64,000 nt of DNA from JAKJEP01 sp964580995 (GTDB lineage Bacteria; Planctomycetota; Phycisphaerae; Sedimentisphaerales; SM23-30), in the NCBI GenBank assembly GCA_964580995.1, contig CAZOMV010000011.1, positions 1-64,000 of the forward strand. Reading direction: 5' to 3'. The first letter of the stretch is position 1. Every line of letters starts with the position of its first letter. Below are positions 7,843 through 16,535 of the stretch, piece after piece. A program made the translations under genes and the position numbers. The notes below the pieces were generated by a model. The model was not told the DNA's origin and searched no databases. It saw nothing but the letters and a program-made list of their open reading frames with translations.

Positions 7843-9654
7843 ATGCAAAAGGGTAATGGAATGAAAAATATCATTATGGTGGTTCTGGCCAGCTTAATTC
7901 TGACTGGCGGTCTCTGCCCGGCGGCTGCTCCCGCGATCTTCAATGAAATACCCGCCGATGCCATTCTTGTCGTTGCCACCAAACCTATTTCGGAATTAGG
8001 ACCGAAAATGACCGCTTTCGCCCAGCAAATGGGGTTCCTTTCCCCTGATATGCCCATTAGTGTTGATCAGATGCTCGCCATGCAAATGGGCATTCCCGGC
8101 CTGTTGGATGCTTCCCAGGGAATCGCTCTGGCTTTTACCGATCTGGACAATATGGAAGAGTCCATGGCCGTCTATATCCCGGTCACCGATAGTAAAGCCG
8201 CTCTGAGCATGATGGGTGCCGCGGAAGACGCCGCCGCCCCCGGTACCTGGTCCGTTCCGGATAAGGGTATGTTTCTCAAACCCTTCCCCAAACATCTGCT
8301 TCTTTGCAATAGTGCCCAGAACCTGGCCAAAGTTTCCAGCATGACCAAAGGCATCAAACTCGACGGACCGGACCAGCAGTTATTTGACAAATCCGACGCG
8401 GCTGTTTTCTTCAAGCTGGGTACGGTCCTGCCGCCTCTTCGTGAGAAAATGAAGGCGGAATTGAGTCAGGATGCCCAGCTCAACCAGAATCCCGGTATGG
8501 CCAATCTGATGAATATGGGAGTGGATCGGCTTTGCGAACTCCAGAATCTCTGTGCCGGTTTGCGGTTGGGAAAGAGCGGCCTCAACCTCAATATCGAAGC
8601 CCAGGCCCAGCCCGGCTCGGTGATGGCCAATTATCTGAGCAATCATCCCAAAACCGATGTATCCGCACTGGCTCATCTGCCGACTGGTAATTTCATTACC
8701 GCCACCTCCTTCAAATGGGATCCCAAAGTCGCCACCAATCTGATCAATACCGCCGTGGAAGCCATTTCCAGCGATCCTCAACTGGCCGGGAAAATCAATG
8801 CCGAGGATATGACCGAATTGAAGAAACAGTTGACCCAAATGTTCAGCCAAATGGACGGTGGCGGCATGGCCTTGTACTCACCCGCCAACCCCAACCCGGC
8901 CGGTGGCATGCAAATGGTTAGCATTGTCGATTATCCCAATATTCAGCAAATCCTCAAAAGTGCCGGTTCCCTCTCCGCCGCTTTTACCAAGGTATCCGGC
9001 CAGATGGGCTGGAAGGTTCCTATGACCTTCACCCCCAATGCCGGGAAAGTCGAGGGACTCAGTTATGATGAAGCCATCGTGGATCTTTCTCAAATGAATG
9101 TTCCCGCCGAAACGGCCCAGGCCATGGCGATGGTAACCGGCGGTAAGAACACGATGGCTAAACAAATTTGTGTAATCAATGAACATCAGACTGCCGCCTG
9201 CACCGGCGAGGGAGCCTTGCAGCAGGCCATCACCATTGCCAAAACGAATCCGGTCGGCCTCGATAAGGATGCCAATATTGTCCAGGCCGCTGCCAACCTG
9301 CCCTCTCAGGCCAATATGCTGGTTTTCGTCAACGTCGGTCCCTATATGCAATCGGCTATGGGTATGATGGCCAATATGCAGGGTCAGCAGGGTATGAATC
9401 CCATGGTCATGATGATGGCCGGTATGTTCAGCCAGATTCAAGGCACCGTCGGTATCTCGGCGATTCTGGAGAATGGCCGGGTCCAGACCGAAATCTTCCT
9501 GCCCGCCGAACTCATCCAGTCCCTGGCCAGAACCGCCATGCAGGCCACTATGGGCGCTCAGCAGGGTATGCAGTCGGGTATGGAACCGGAAGAAAACCAG
9601 CCGGAAGACAACGAAAAATCCGGCACGAACGAATCCGAGGATTCCACTTTCTAA
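7843..9654 (+). CDS. Exported Met-rich protein of unknown function
   Basis: The 603-aa product has a Sec signal peptide (hydrophobic stretch IIMVVLASLILTGGLCPAAA). The mature protein begins IFNEIPADAILVVATKPISEL, a style seen in exported planctomycete proteins of unknown role. Around residues 500-533 it becomes very rich in methionine, glycine and glutamine (MGMMANMQGQQGMNPMVMMM), and it ends in an acidic, low-complexity tail. No catalytic motif is recognisable. AGGAGCG lies seven bases before the ATG. It is monocistronic as far as spacing shows. Methionine clusters can bind copper or act in helix packing, but nothing here proves either. Confidence 0.82.
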   Translation: MQKGNGMKNIIMVVLASLILTGGLCPAAAPAIFNEIPADAILVVATKPISELGPKMTAFAQQMGFLSPDMPISVDQMLAMQMGIPGLLDASQGIALAFTDLDNMEESMAVYIPVTDSKAALSMMGAAEDAAAPGTWSVPDKGMFLKPFPKHLLLCNSAQNLAKVSSMTKGIKLDGPDQQLFDKSDAAVFFKLGTVLPPLREKMKAELSQDAQLNQNPGMANLMNMGVDRLCELQNLCAGLRLGKSGLNLNIEAQAQPGSVMANYLSNHPKTDVSALAHLPTGNFITATSFKWDPKVATNLINTAVEAISSDPQLAGKINAEDMTELKKQLTQMFSQMDGGGMALYSPANPNPAGGMQMVSIVDYPNIQQILKSAGSLSAAFTKVSGQMGWKVPMTFTPNAGKVEGLSYDEAIVDLSQMNVPAETAQAMAMVTGGKNTMAKQICVINEHQTAACTGEGALQQAITIAKTNPVGLDKDANIVQAAANLPSQANMLVFVNVGPYMQSAMGMMANMQGQQGMNPMVMMMAGMFSQIQGTVGISAILENGRVQTEIFLPAELIQSLARTAMQATMGAQQGMQSGMEPEENQPEDNEKSGTNESEDSTF

Positions 9655-9762
9655 TGGGTAACGGTAATTAATTTTATAGGATGGAATAAAATTAAAAGAA
9701 GTGCAAAAGAAGGAAAAAAATTTTTAGCAAAGAAGAAAGTCACAAGTACTTCTCCAGGGAAA

Positions 9763-11499
9763 GTGTATGAGCGTAGCGGGATTGACAAACCAGCAATTTC
9801 GAAATCATTACCTCAATATTATAACTATATCGTAGCTGCGGTTTTGCTTGGCTTGGGTATTTATGAAGCCGTCATTTATTTTGATTACAAAGTAGTTCCA
9901 AGTCCTGATTTTCCCGCCTTTGTTAGAGTAGGTCATCGCATTCTCGCCGGTGATATTCCTTGGGGCGACAAAAGGGCTCCTGTTGTTGGGTTTTTACAGG
10001 CTATTATAAGCCATTTTGTGGGTGGTCAGCACCCTGATTTAACCGCAGGCCGTTTGTTAAATGCTCTAATATATCCCTTTACTGGATTGCTTATTTGGCT
10101 TACCGGCAGAAAAACTATAGGTTGTTTGTCCGCCTTTATTATTAGTCTTCTCTGCCTGATTAATCCCTGGACTATCCAATACTTCCAGGAACCCATCGCG
10201 GAGATCCCCTTGTTTTTCTTCACGGTCCTGACCCTCTTTTTCCTTTCCCGGAGGTCCCGGTGGGCGTATTTTTTTGCTTCCGTTGCCATGATGGTTCGGT
10301 ATGAAGGTGCCACCTTGATTTTAATCACCTTTATTTTAGATCAGATCGAAGCCAAAAGCAGGAAAGAACGCCTAGCCACTTTCCTTTGGTCTTTTCTGGC
10401 TACGATTCCTCTGCTATTGTGGATGGTTGGGCTGTTTGTGAACTGGAATTCGACGGGTACTACCCATTATCTAAAAGAAATGGGTGTTGCCGCGAAGGGG
10501 AAAAACGTACCGCTTGAGTACCTCTTATTAATCTGGAAAGCTTCCATACAACCTCTTTTGGTTTTTCCCCCATACTGGTCCCCAAGCATAGCAGGATTGT
10601 TCCAGTTTTTCACAAAAGTTGTATTGGCAGCCGGCTCTCTCTGGGCGGTGGGATATGGCATCTGGAAGCGGCAATGGCAGATACTTGCGTACGTGCTATT
10701 TTTGATACTTTATACGATCATTCATATTGTCTATTCCGTGGTCGATCCTCGATTCTGTATCACCACCAACTGGATGCAATTGATCCTGCTGGTTTATGGT
10801 CTGGAAAAATTTTACGCCCTCATCAATCACAATAACAAAGTCCCAACACTGGTAATCGTGGGATTGCAGACGCTCTTGCTGGTATTTACCGGGGTATGGC
10901 TATTTCAATTGTATCCTTACCTGGAAAGAGTAGAGCCGGTTAGCCCGGTCTCCCGGTACCTTCCGTATGTAGCTATGGCGTCGGCGCTGGTGGTGATTTT
11001 CACCCGAATCGTACTGGCACAGAAAGTGCAATTCTTTTTACGGTATTCGGCAGTGGGGGCCTTGGCGTGCGTCATGATTCTGGCGAACCAGTTTACCCTG
11101 GCCTCCACGGTAAAAGATGGAAAGCTGGATCTGGAATTCAAACTGCTGGCGGATTGGTATGTCGCCCATGCCGAAGCCGATGACAAAATGGTCACTTCCA
11201 TACCCCATATCGTCAGGATTTTTGCTCCCCAGTACAGCAATTTTTTTGTTGCCAAGCAAAGTATCATGGGGGAAAACGCCGAGGATTTTGTGGCTAAATG
11301 TTATGCCCAGAATATTACCTATGTGGCATGGGATTCCCGGATCGGATTTAATGTGGGCGGGAGGTATTATAAACTATGGGGGATCGAAAATATTAATATG
11401 TTAAGTCGCCCCCAGGATGTAGGCCCCTATGAGTTTGTGACGCAAGTCGTTGCGAACCAACAACGATATATAAACATATTCCGCTTAAAGAAATTTTGA
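9763..11499 (+). CDS. GT-C family membrane glycosyltransferase-like protein
   Basis: A polytopic inner-membrane protein (578 aa) with roughly ten or more hydrophobic segments spread through residues 22-440 and a soluble C-terminal part. The layout, with an acidic motif in the first outer loop (SPDF, residues 47-50) followed by alternating helices, resembles the GT-C / dolichyl-phosphate-mannosyltransferase-like (family 39, ArnT-like) enzymes that move sugars from lipid carriers in the periplasm. The substrate is not predictable. The start is uncertain: GTG at 9763 is preceded only by CAGGGA, and the frame is open upstream into a Lys-rich stretch without a better start. It stands alone between an exported-protein gene and guaB. 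Confidence 0.75.
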   Translation: MYERSGIDKPAISKSLPQYYNYIVAAVLLGLGIYEAVIYFDYKVVPSPDFPAFVRVGHRILAGDIPWGDKRAPVVGFLQAIISHFVGGQHPDLTAGRLLNALIYPFTGLLIWLTGRKTIGCLSAFIISLLCLINPWTIQYFQEPIAEIPLFFFTVLTLFFLSRRSRWAYFFASVAMMVRYEGATLILITFILDQIEAKSRKERLATFLWSFLATIPLLLWMVGLFVNWNSTGTTHYLKEMGVAAKGKNVPLEYLLLIWKASIQPLLVFPPYWSPSIAGLFQFFTKVVLAAGSLWAVGYGIWKRQWQILAYVLFLILYTIIHIVYSVVDPRFCITTNWMQLILLVYGLEKFYALINHNNKVPTLVIVGLQTLLLVFTGVWLFQLYPYLERVEPVSPVSRYLPYVAMASALVVIFTRIVLAQKVQFFLRYSAVGALACVMILANQFTLASTVKDGKLDLEFKLLADWYVAHAEADDKMVTSIPHIVRIFAPQYSNFFVAKQSIMGENAEDFVAKCYAQNITYVAWDSRIGFNVGGRYYKLWGIENINMLSRPQDVGPYEFVTQVVANQQRYINIFRLKKF

Positions 11500-11538
11500 G
11501 CTTGCCTCCCGTAAAAGTTCTCCAGCCGGAATTGCGGC

Positions 11539-11567
11539 TTGACGTTTCTCCTGCCCGGTGTTAAACT
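11539..11567 (+). promoter_or_regulatory. Putative guaB promoter
   Basis: TTGACG (11539-11544) and TAAACT (11562-11567) are spaced by 17 bp and lie about 65 bp before the guaB ATG. Both hexamers are close to consensus. No PurR-like palindrome was recognised. Confidence 0.55.
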
Positions 11568-11633
11568 ACTGGATTAAATATAAGGCTTGTAGTACCTAAT
11601 TTCTTTATTTGCAAATAGATATGAGGTTTATCG

Positions 11634-13106
11634 ATGGATGCCAAGATCATCAAGGACGCCATTACTTTTGATGATGTTTTACTGTTGCCGGATCGCAGCG
11701 ATTTTCTGCCCTCTCAGGCCGATACCAGCACCCGGTTCACCCGCAATATCTCCATCAATATTCCTCTGATCAGTTCGCCCATGGATACCGTGACCGAATC
11801 CGCCCTGGCCATTGCGCTGGCCCAGGAAGGCGGACTGGGGATCATTCACAAAAATCTGTCCATTAAACGCCAGACCCGCGAAGTGGAGAAAGTCAAACGG
11901 AGTGAAAACGGAATCATCCTTGATCCCGTAACCCTCGGCCCGGGCGACTCCGTCGGAAAAGCCCGCGAACTCATGGCCGAACAAAACGTTTCCGGCATTC
12001 CCATCGTGGACAATGGCAAACTGGCCGGCATCCTCACCCGGCGCGACCTGAAATTCCTCGAGGATTTCGACCAGAAAATCGAATCCGTCATGACCAGCGA
12101 AAACCTGGTCACCAGCTTACCCGACACCACCCTCGATCAGGCCGAGGCGATTCTCAATAAGCACAAGGTCGAAAAACTCCTCCTGGTCAATCCCGATCGC
12201 AGTCTGGCTGGCCTGATTACCATGCGGGATATCGAACGGATGCAGCAGTTTCCCAACGCCAGCAAAGACGCCCGCGGTCGTCTGCGGGTTGGTGCCTCGG
12301 TGGGGGTCCACGACTACGAAAGAGTTGAACAGCTAATTGAAAAAGACGTCGATGTCATCATGGTCGATTCCGCCCACGGCCACTCCCAAAACGTCATTGA
12401 AACCGTCAGGCAAATTCGCAAACAGTACAACATCGATATCGTCGCCGGGAATGTCGCTACTGCCCAGGCCGTCCGCGACCTGGTGGAGGCTGGTGCCGAT
12501 GCCATTCGCGTCGGAATCGGTCCCGGCTCGATCTGTACCACCCGCGTTGTCTCTGGCGTCGGTGTGCCCCAGATTACCGCCATCATGGATTGTGCCCGGG
12601 CCGCCGACGAGTGTGGCGTGCCGATCATTGCCGATGGCGGGATCCGGCATAGCGGCGATATCACCAAAGCCCTGGCCGCCGGCGCCTCTACCGTCATGCT
12701 CGGTTCTCTGTTCGCCGGCCTGGAAGAATCGCCTGGTACCCTGGTCATCTTCAAGGGCAGACAATTCAAGGAATATCGCGGCATGGGTTCCCTCGGTGCC
12801 ATGGTCACCGGCAGTGCCGAACGTTATAGCCAATCCTCTAAACTGGATCGCGGCAAGATGGTTCCCGAAGGTGTCGAAGGACGCGTTCCCTACCGCGGCA
12901 CGCTGGCGGAGTTTGTCTATCAACTGGTGGGGGGGTTGAAGGCGGGCATGGGTTATTGCGGCACTGCCAACATCGAGGCCTTGCGGAAAAATTCCCGCTT
13001 CATTAAAATCTCCCCCGCCTCCGTTCGCGAAAATCACCCGCACGATATTGCCATTACCAAAGAGGCTCCCAACTATCAGTCGTTTCTTATTTCCATGGAG
13101 GAATAA
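11634..13106 (+). CDS. guaB: IMP dehydrogenase
   Basis: The enzyme (490 aa, standard length) oxidises IMP to XMP with NAD+, the first committed step of GMP synthesis. The N-terminal FDDVLLLP segment, a CBS-domain pair inserted at about residues 95-205 (VMTSENLVTSLPDTTLDQA), and the catalytic loop GIGPGSICTTRVVSG with active-site Cys301 are all present. The C-terminal flap sequences YRGMGSLGAM and EGVEGRVPYRG are also intact. It is followed after a few bases by a lipoprotein gene and then guaA, so both guanine-branch enzymes are probably transcribed together. Confidence 0.97.
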   Translation: MDAKIIKDAITFDDVLLLPDRSDFLPSQADTSTRFTRNISINIPLISSPMDTVTESALAIALAQEGGLGIIHKNLSIKRQTREVEKVKRSENGIILDPVTLGPGDSVGKARELMAEQNVSGIPIVDNGKLAGILTRRDLKFLEDFDQKIESVMTSENLVTSLPDTTLDQAEAILNKHKVEKLLLVNPDRSLAGLITMRDIERMQQFPNASKDARGRLRVGASVGVHDYERVEQLIEKDVDVIMVDSAHGHSQNVIETVRQIRKQYNIDIVAGNVATAQAVRDLVEAGADAIRVGIGPGSICTTRVVSGVGVPQITAIMDCARAADECGVPIIADGGIRHSGDITKALAAGASTVMLGSLFAGLEESPGTLVIFKGRQFKEYRGMGSLGAMVTGSAERYSQSSKLDRGKMVPEGVEGRVPYRGTLAEFVYQLVGGLKAGMGYCGTANIEALRKNSRFIKISPASVRENHPHDIAITKEAPNYQSFLISMEE

Positions 13107-13112
13107 CCAAGG

Positions 13113-13583
13113 ATGAAGCTTTTACTGAAAACCTGGAATCAAAACACGAGACAATGTATTGGGCTTGCCGTAATCGGCCTGTTAATAACCGGCTGTCAAA
13201 GCCGGCCCAGCGCTTCGCAGTCTGCCGAACCCGCCTGTTCCACCATAACCCAGTGGCAAACCGCCAATCCCAGCCGCGGCTGGACCGAAAATACCGCCTG
13301 GTATCAAAACGCCTCCGTGCGGCATCGTTCCCTTTATATGCAGGATTATTTCGAATCCCACGGTGGCTGTGATGGTCACTTTCAGATCTACCGCAAAGAA
13401 GATGTCATTTCCCTGCCCGCCAGTCCCGCTCTGTTCGTTGCCAATATCATCAAACTGCCCGTCGATTTGGTGCAAAGCCCGCCCTGGCAGAAGCAGGTCA
13501 GCCGCAGCATCTACCCCCTGCAGCAGAGTACCTATAATATACCCTATGAACTGGCTTCCCAAACGGAGTCGATTGCCCATTGA
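13113..13583 (+). CDS. Small lipoprotein between guaB and guaA
   Basis: This 156-aa protein has a lipoprotein signal: a hydrophobic stretch IGLAVIGLLITGC with lipobox LITGC, so Cys28 should be lipidated. The mature part contains a small number of Cys residues and no recognised domain. The ATG begins six bases after the guaB stop, so translation is probably coupled, and guaA starts 46 bp downstream. No link between a lipoprotein and GMP synthesis is known to me; co-location may be incidental. The reading frame is intact and codon use is like its neighbours. Confidence 0.75.
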   Translation: MKLLLKTWNQNTRQCIGLAVIGLLITGCQSRPSASQSAEPACSTITQWQTANPSRGWTENTAWYQNASVRHRSLYMQDYFESHGGCDGHFQIYRKEDVISLPASPALFVANIIKLPVDLVQSPPWQKQVSRSIYPLQQSTYNIPYELASQTESIAH

Positions 13584-13629
13584 ATAAGAAAATCATAATT
13601 TCCCCATTTACTTAATAACCGAGGACATC

Positions 13630-15174
13630 TTGAATAGCGAAGAAACCATTGCCATCCTTGATTTCGGCAGCCAATATGGCCAGTTAATCGCACGGCGTGT
13701 CCGCGAACATCATGTGTACAGCTTGCTTTGCCGCCATGATATCACCTGCGACGAACTGCGAAAAATGAACCTCAAAGGCATCATTCTCAGCGGCGGGCCG
13801 GCCAGCGTCTATGCCCCCGGCGCCCCCCAGTGCGACCCGAATATCATGAAGCTCGGCGTCCCGATCCTGGGCATCTGTTATGGGATGCAGATCGGCTGCA
13901 ATCTGCTGGGCGCCAAGGTGTCCGTGGCCCATGCCCGCGAATACGGCTCCACCAAACTCCAGCTTCACAGCAGCGATGAACTCCTGGCCCATTTGTCCGG
14001 CGAAAAAGTTGTCTGGATGAGCCACGGCGATCAGGTCAATGAACTGCCGGACGATTTCCGGTCGCTGGGTTCCACCGGCACCTGCCCCTTCGCCGTTGTC
14101 CGCCATAAAAAGGTGCCCTTCTTTGCCGTTCAGTTTCACCCGGAAGTAACGCACACGCCCTGCGGCACCCAGATTTTCCGTAATTTTCTCTACGAAATTT
14201 GCCGCTGCCAGGGCGACTGGCAGATGGGCAATTTTATCGAGCATACCTGCCAGAAAATCCGCTCGCAAGTGGGCAGCCGCCATGTCATCTGCGGTTTAAG
14301 CGGCGGGGTGGATTCTTCCGTCGTGGCGGCTCTTTTGCACAAGGCCGTCGGCGAGCAGCTTACCTGTATTTTTGTCGATAACGGATTGCTCCGGAAAGGA
14401 GAACGGGATCATGTCGAAGCAACCTTTCGCGATCACTTTCACCTGGACCTGCGCGTGGTGGATTGGTCCCGGCAATTCCTCAGCCGGCTGGCCGGGGTTA
14501 CAGATCCTCAACAAAAGCGAATTATCATCGGGCATGAGTTCATCGAGGCTTTTGTCCACGCAGCTCATAGTATCCCCGGCGCACAATTTCTCGCCCAGGG
14601 TACCCTCTACCCCGACGTCATCGAATCGGGCCACAAGGACGGCAACCCCGCGGCCAATATCAAACTACACCACAATGTCGGAGGACTTCCGGAGAAACTG
14701 GGCTTTGAACTAGTCGAACCCCTCCGCGACCTCTTCAAGGATGAAGTCCGCCTCCTGGGCGAACACCTGGGCCTGCCCGAAAACCTCGTCTGGCGGCATC
14801 CCTTCCCCGGCCCCGGCCTGGCCGTCCGCATCATCGGCGATATCACCCCTGCCCGGCTGGAAATCCTGCGCCAGGCCGATGAAATCCTCATCGAGGAAAT
14901 CACCGCCGCCGGCCTCTACCGCACCATCAGCCAGGCCCTGGCCGTCCTGCTGCCCATCAGTTCCGTCGGCGTCATGGGCGACGACCGCAGCTACGAAAAC
15001 GTCATTGCCATCCGCGCCGTCGAAACCTCCGATTTCATGACCGCCGACTGGTCCCATATCCCCTACGAAGTCCTCGCCCGCATCTCCAGCCGCATCATCA
15101 ACGAAGTCCGCGGCGTCAACCGCGTCGTCTATGACATCTCCAGCAAACCCCCCGCCACCATCGAATGGGAATAA
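13630..15174 (+). CDS. guaA: GMP synthase (glutamine-hydrolysing)
   Basis: The enzyme (514 aa) converts XMP to GMP using glutamine and ATP. The class I amidotransferase half has the nucleophile Cys83 in GICYGMQ and the His-Glu part in QFHPEVTHT. The ATP pyrophosphatase half has the PP-loop GLSGGVDSSVVAALL, and the C-terminal dimerisation part ends KPPATIEWE, the usual GuaA terminus. The start is a TTG at 13630 preceded by GAGGA; no closer ATG fits the N-terminus. It closes the guaB-lipoprotein-guaA run. Confidence 0.97.
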   Translation: MNSEETIAILDFGSQYGQLIARRVREHHVYSLLCRHDITCDELRKMNLKGIILSGGPASVYAPGAPQCDPNIMKLGVPILGICYGMQIGCNLLGAKVSVAHAREYGSTKLQLHSSDELLAHLSGEKVVWMSHGDQVNELPDDFRSLGSTGTCPFAVVRHKKVPFFAVQFHPEVTHTPCGTQIFRNFLYEICRCQGDWQMGNFIEHTCQKIRSQVGSRHVICGLSGGVDSSVVAALLHKAVGEQLTCIFVDNGLLRKGERDHVEATFRDHFHLDLRVVDWSRQFLSRLAGVTDPQQKRIIIGHEFIEAFVHAAHSIPGAQFLAQGTLYPDVIESGHKDGNPAANIKLHHNVGGLPEKLGFELVEPLRDLFKDEVRLLGEHLGLPENLVWRHPFPGPGLAVRIIGDITPARLEILRQADEILIEEITAAGLYRTISQALAVLLPISSVGVMGDDRSYENVIAIRAVETSDFMTADWSHIPYEVLARISSRIINEVRGVNRVVYDISSKPPATIEWE

Positions 15175-15260
15175 TAGAAACAATCCTCTATCAGGTGAGA
15201 CCGACCGCTTACTTGCGGATGTGATAAGCAAAAAAATGATTGGGAAAGCAGAGGTACAAA

Positions 15261-16439
15261 ATGAAAAAGATTACATTTACAATTATTATCATTCTGACTC
15301 TTGCCGTCACGGCTTATTTTCTCGGTTGCTCCAAATCCAATAACCTCAAACCTGTCAAAGAGGACTCCCCCATGAAAAAAAGTCTGCCCGATATCATCGG
15401 TTCCACCCATGTCAAGGGAATGTACTACCTCACCGACAAAGACAATCTTAATGAAGGTGCGGACCAGCTTCTGGGTATGGGCAGCCGCGTCATCAAAATC
15501 TGGTTCTACGGCAAACGCCCCGAACATCCCGAACACGTCTATTCCTACAACAGCAACTGGCCCGCGGTCAGCAGTCTGGTGGAAGGGGCCAAGCTGCCCT
15601 ATTTCCAGGACTTTTTCCACAAACCGTTCACCACCTACATCTTTTGCGTCACCTCCCTGGGCCGCAAGGACGACTACTGGGTCAACGGTATCACCCTGGC
15701 CGACCTCCAGGATGAAACCCGGCAGTTTTACGAACTGGCCAAATACCTCCTGACCGCCTACCAGAACACCGGCAAGACCTTTGTCCTCCAGCACTGGGAA
15801 GGTGACTGGATGGCCCGCATGGCCAATCCCAATCCCTTCGATGAAAATGTCGATCCCGCCCCCCAGGTCTTTCAGAACATGATCGCCTGGCTCAATGCCC
15901 GGCAGGCCGGTGTCAATAGGGCCCGTCTCGAAGTGGGCCAAAAGGGTGTCTGCGTCTATCATGCCGTCGAAGTCAACCGCGTTGTCAAAACCATGAATGA
16001 GGGCAAACCGAATCTGATCGACCAGGTGGTGCCCTATACCTTTGTGGACCTGGTCTCCTATTCCTCCTATGACTCGATCTTCGCCGCCCTGGAAGGACAC
16101 CCCGAACTCTTCGCCCAGTCGATTGATTTTATCAAAGAACACCTGCCCCCCAGCGTAGTCTTCGGCAAAAACAGCCTTTACATCGGCGAGTTCGGCATCC
16201 CCGAAAACGAATTCTCCCCCCAGCAGATTGAAACCGTCGTCACCAACGTGGTTGAAACCGCCCTGGCCAAAGATTGCCCCTACATTATGTACTGGCAGCT
16301 CTACTGCAATGAACCCAAACCCGGCGTCGCCATCCCCACCTGGTCCAAAGACAACCTCCGCGGCTTCTGGCTCATCCGCCCCGACGGCTCCCAAACCTGG
16401 GCCTACAACTATTTCGCCGGCCTCTGCCGTTCTAAGTGA
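15261..16439 (+). CDS. Lipoprotein, putative clan GH-A-like glycoside hydrolase
   Basis: A 392-aa exported lipoprotein: hydrophobic stretch then lipobox YFLGC with Cys23. The mature domain looks like a (beta/alpha)8 barrel. LYIGEFGIPENEF near the C-terminus resembles the strand-7 nucleophile GEFG of family 5-type enzymes, and FVLQHWEGDWMA is a candidate for the strand-4 acid/base region, though the usual NE is missing there. The end (GFWLIRPDGSQTWAYNYF) is typical of barrel enzymes. The ATG at 15261 follows AGAGG; an upstream in-frame TTG is less likely. Substrate unknown; catalysis is inference from motif likeness. Confidence 0.65.
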   Translation: MKKITFTIIIILTLAVTAYFLGCSKSNNLKPVKEDSPMKKSLPDIIGSTHVKGMYYLTDKDNLNEGADQLLGMGSRVIKIWFYGKRPEHPEHVYSYNSNWPAVSSLVEGAKLPYFQDFFHKPFTTYIFCVTSLGRKDDYWVNGITLADLQDETRQFYELAKYLLTAYQNTGKTFVLQHWEGDWMARMANPNPFDENVDPAPQVFQNMIAWLNARQAGVNRARLEVGQKGVCVYHAVEVNRVVKTMNEGKPNLIDQVVPYTFVDLVSYSSYDSIFAALEGHPELFAQSIDFIKEHLPPSVVFGKNSLYIGEFGIPENEFSPQQIETVVTNVVETALAKDCPYIMYWQLYCNEPKPGVAIPTWSKDNLRGFWLIRPDGSQTWAYNYFAGLCRSK

Positions 16440-16535
16440 GGATTTTGCTGCGGTTTAACGAGGATATTGCCCAGCCATAATTCGCTGGAACCGGAATTTA
16501 TTTTCTACAAAAAACCAGATGTGTTTTTCTTGGTT

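Noticed and set aside
15129..16394. 421-codon open frame on the minus strand
   Set aside because: Antisense to the lipoprotein hydrolase and the guaA end; glycine/valine/aspartate-rich shadow translation without family likeness.
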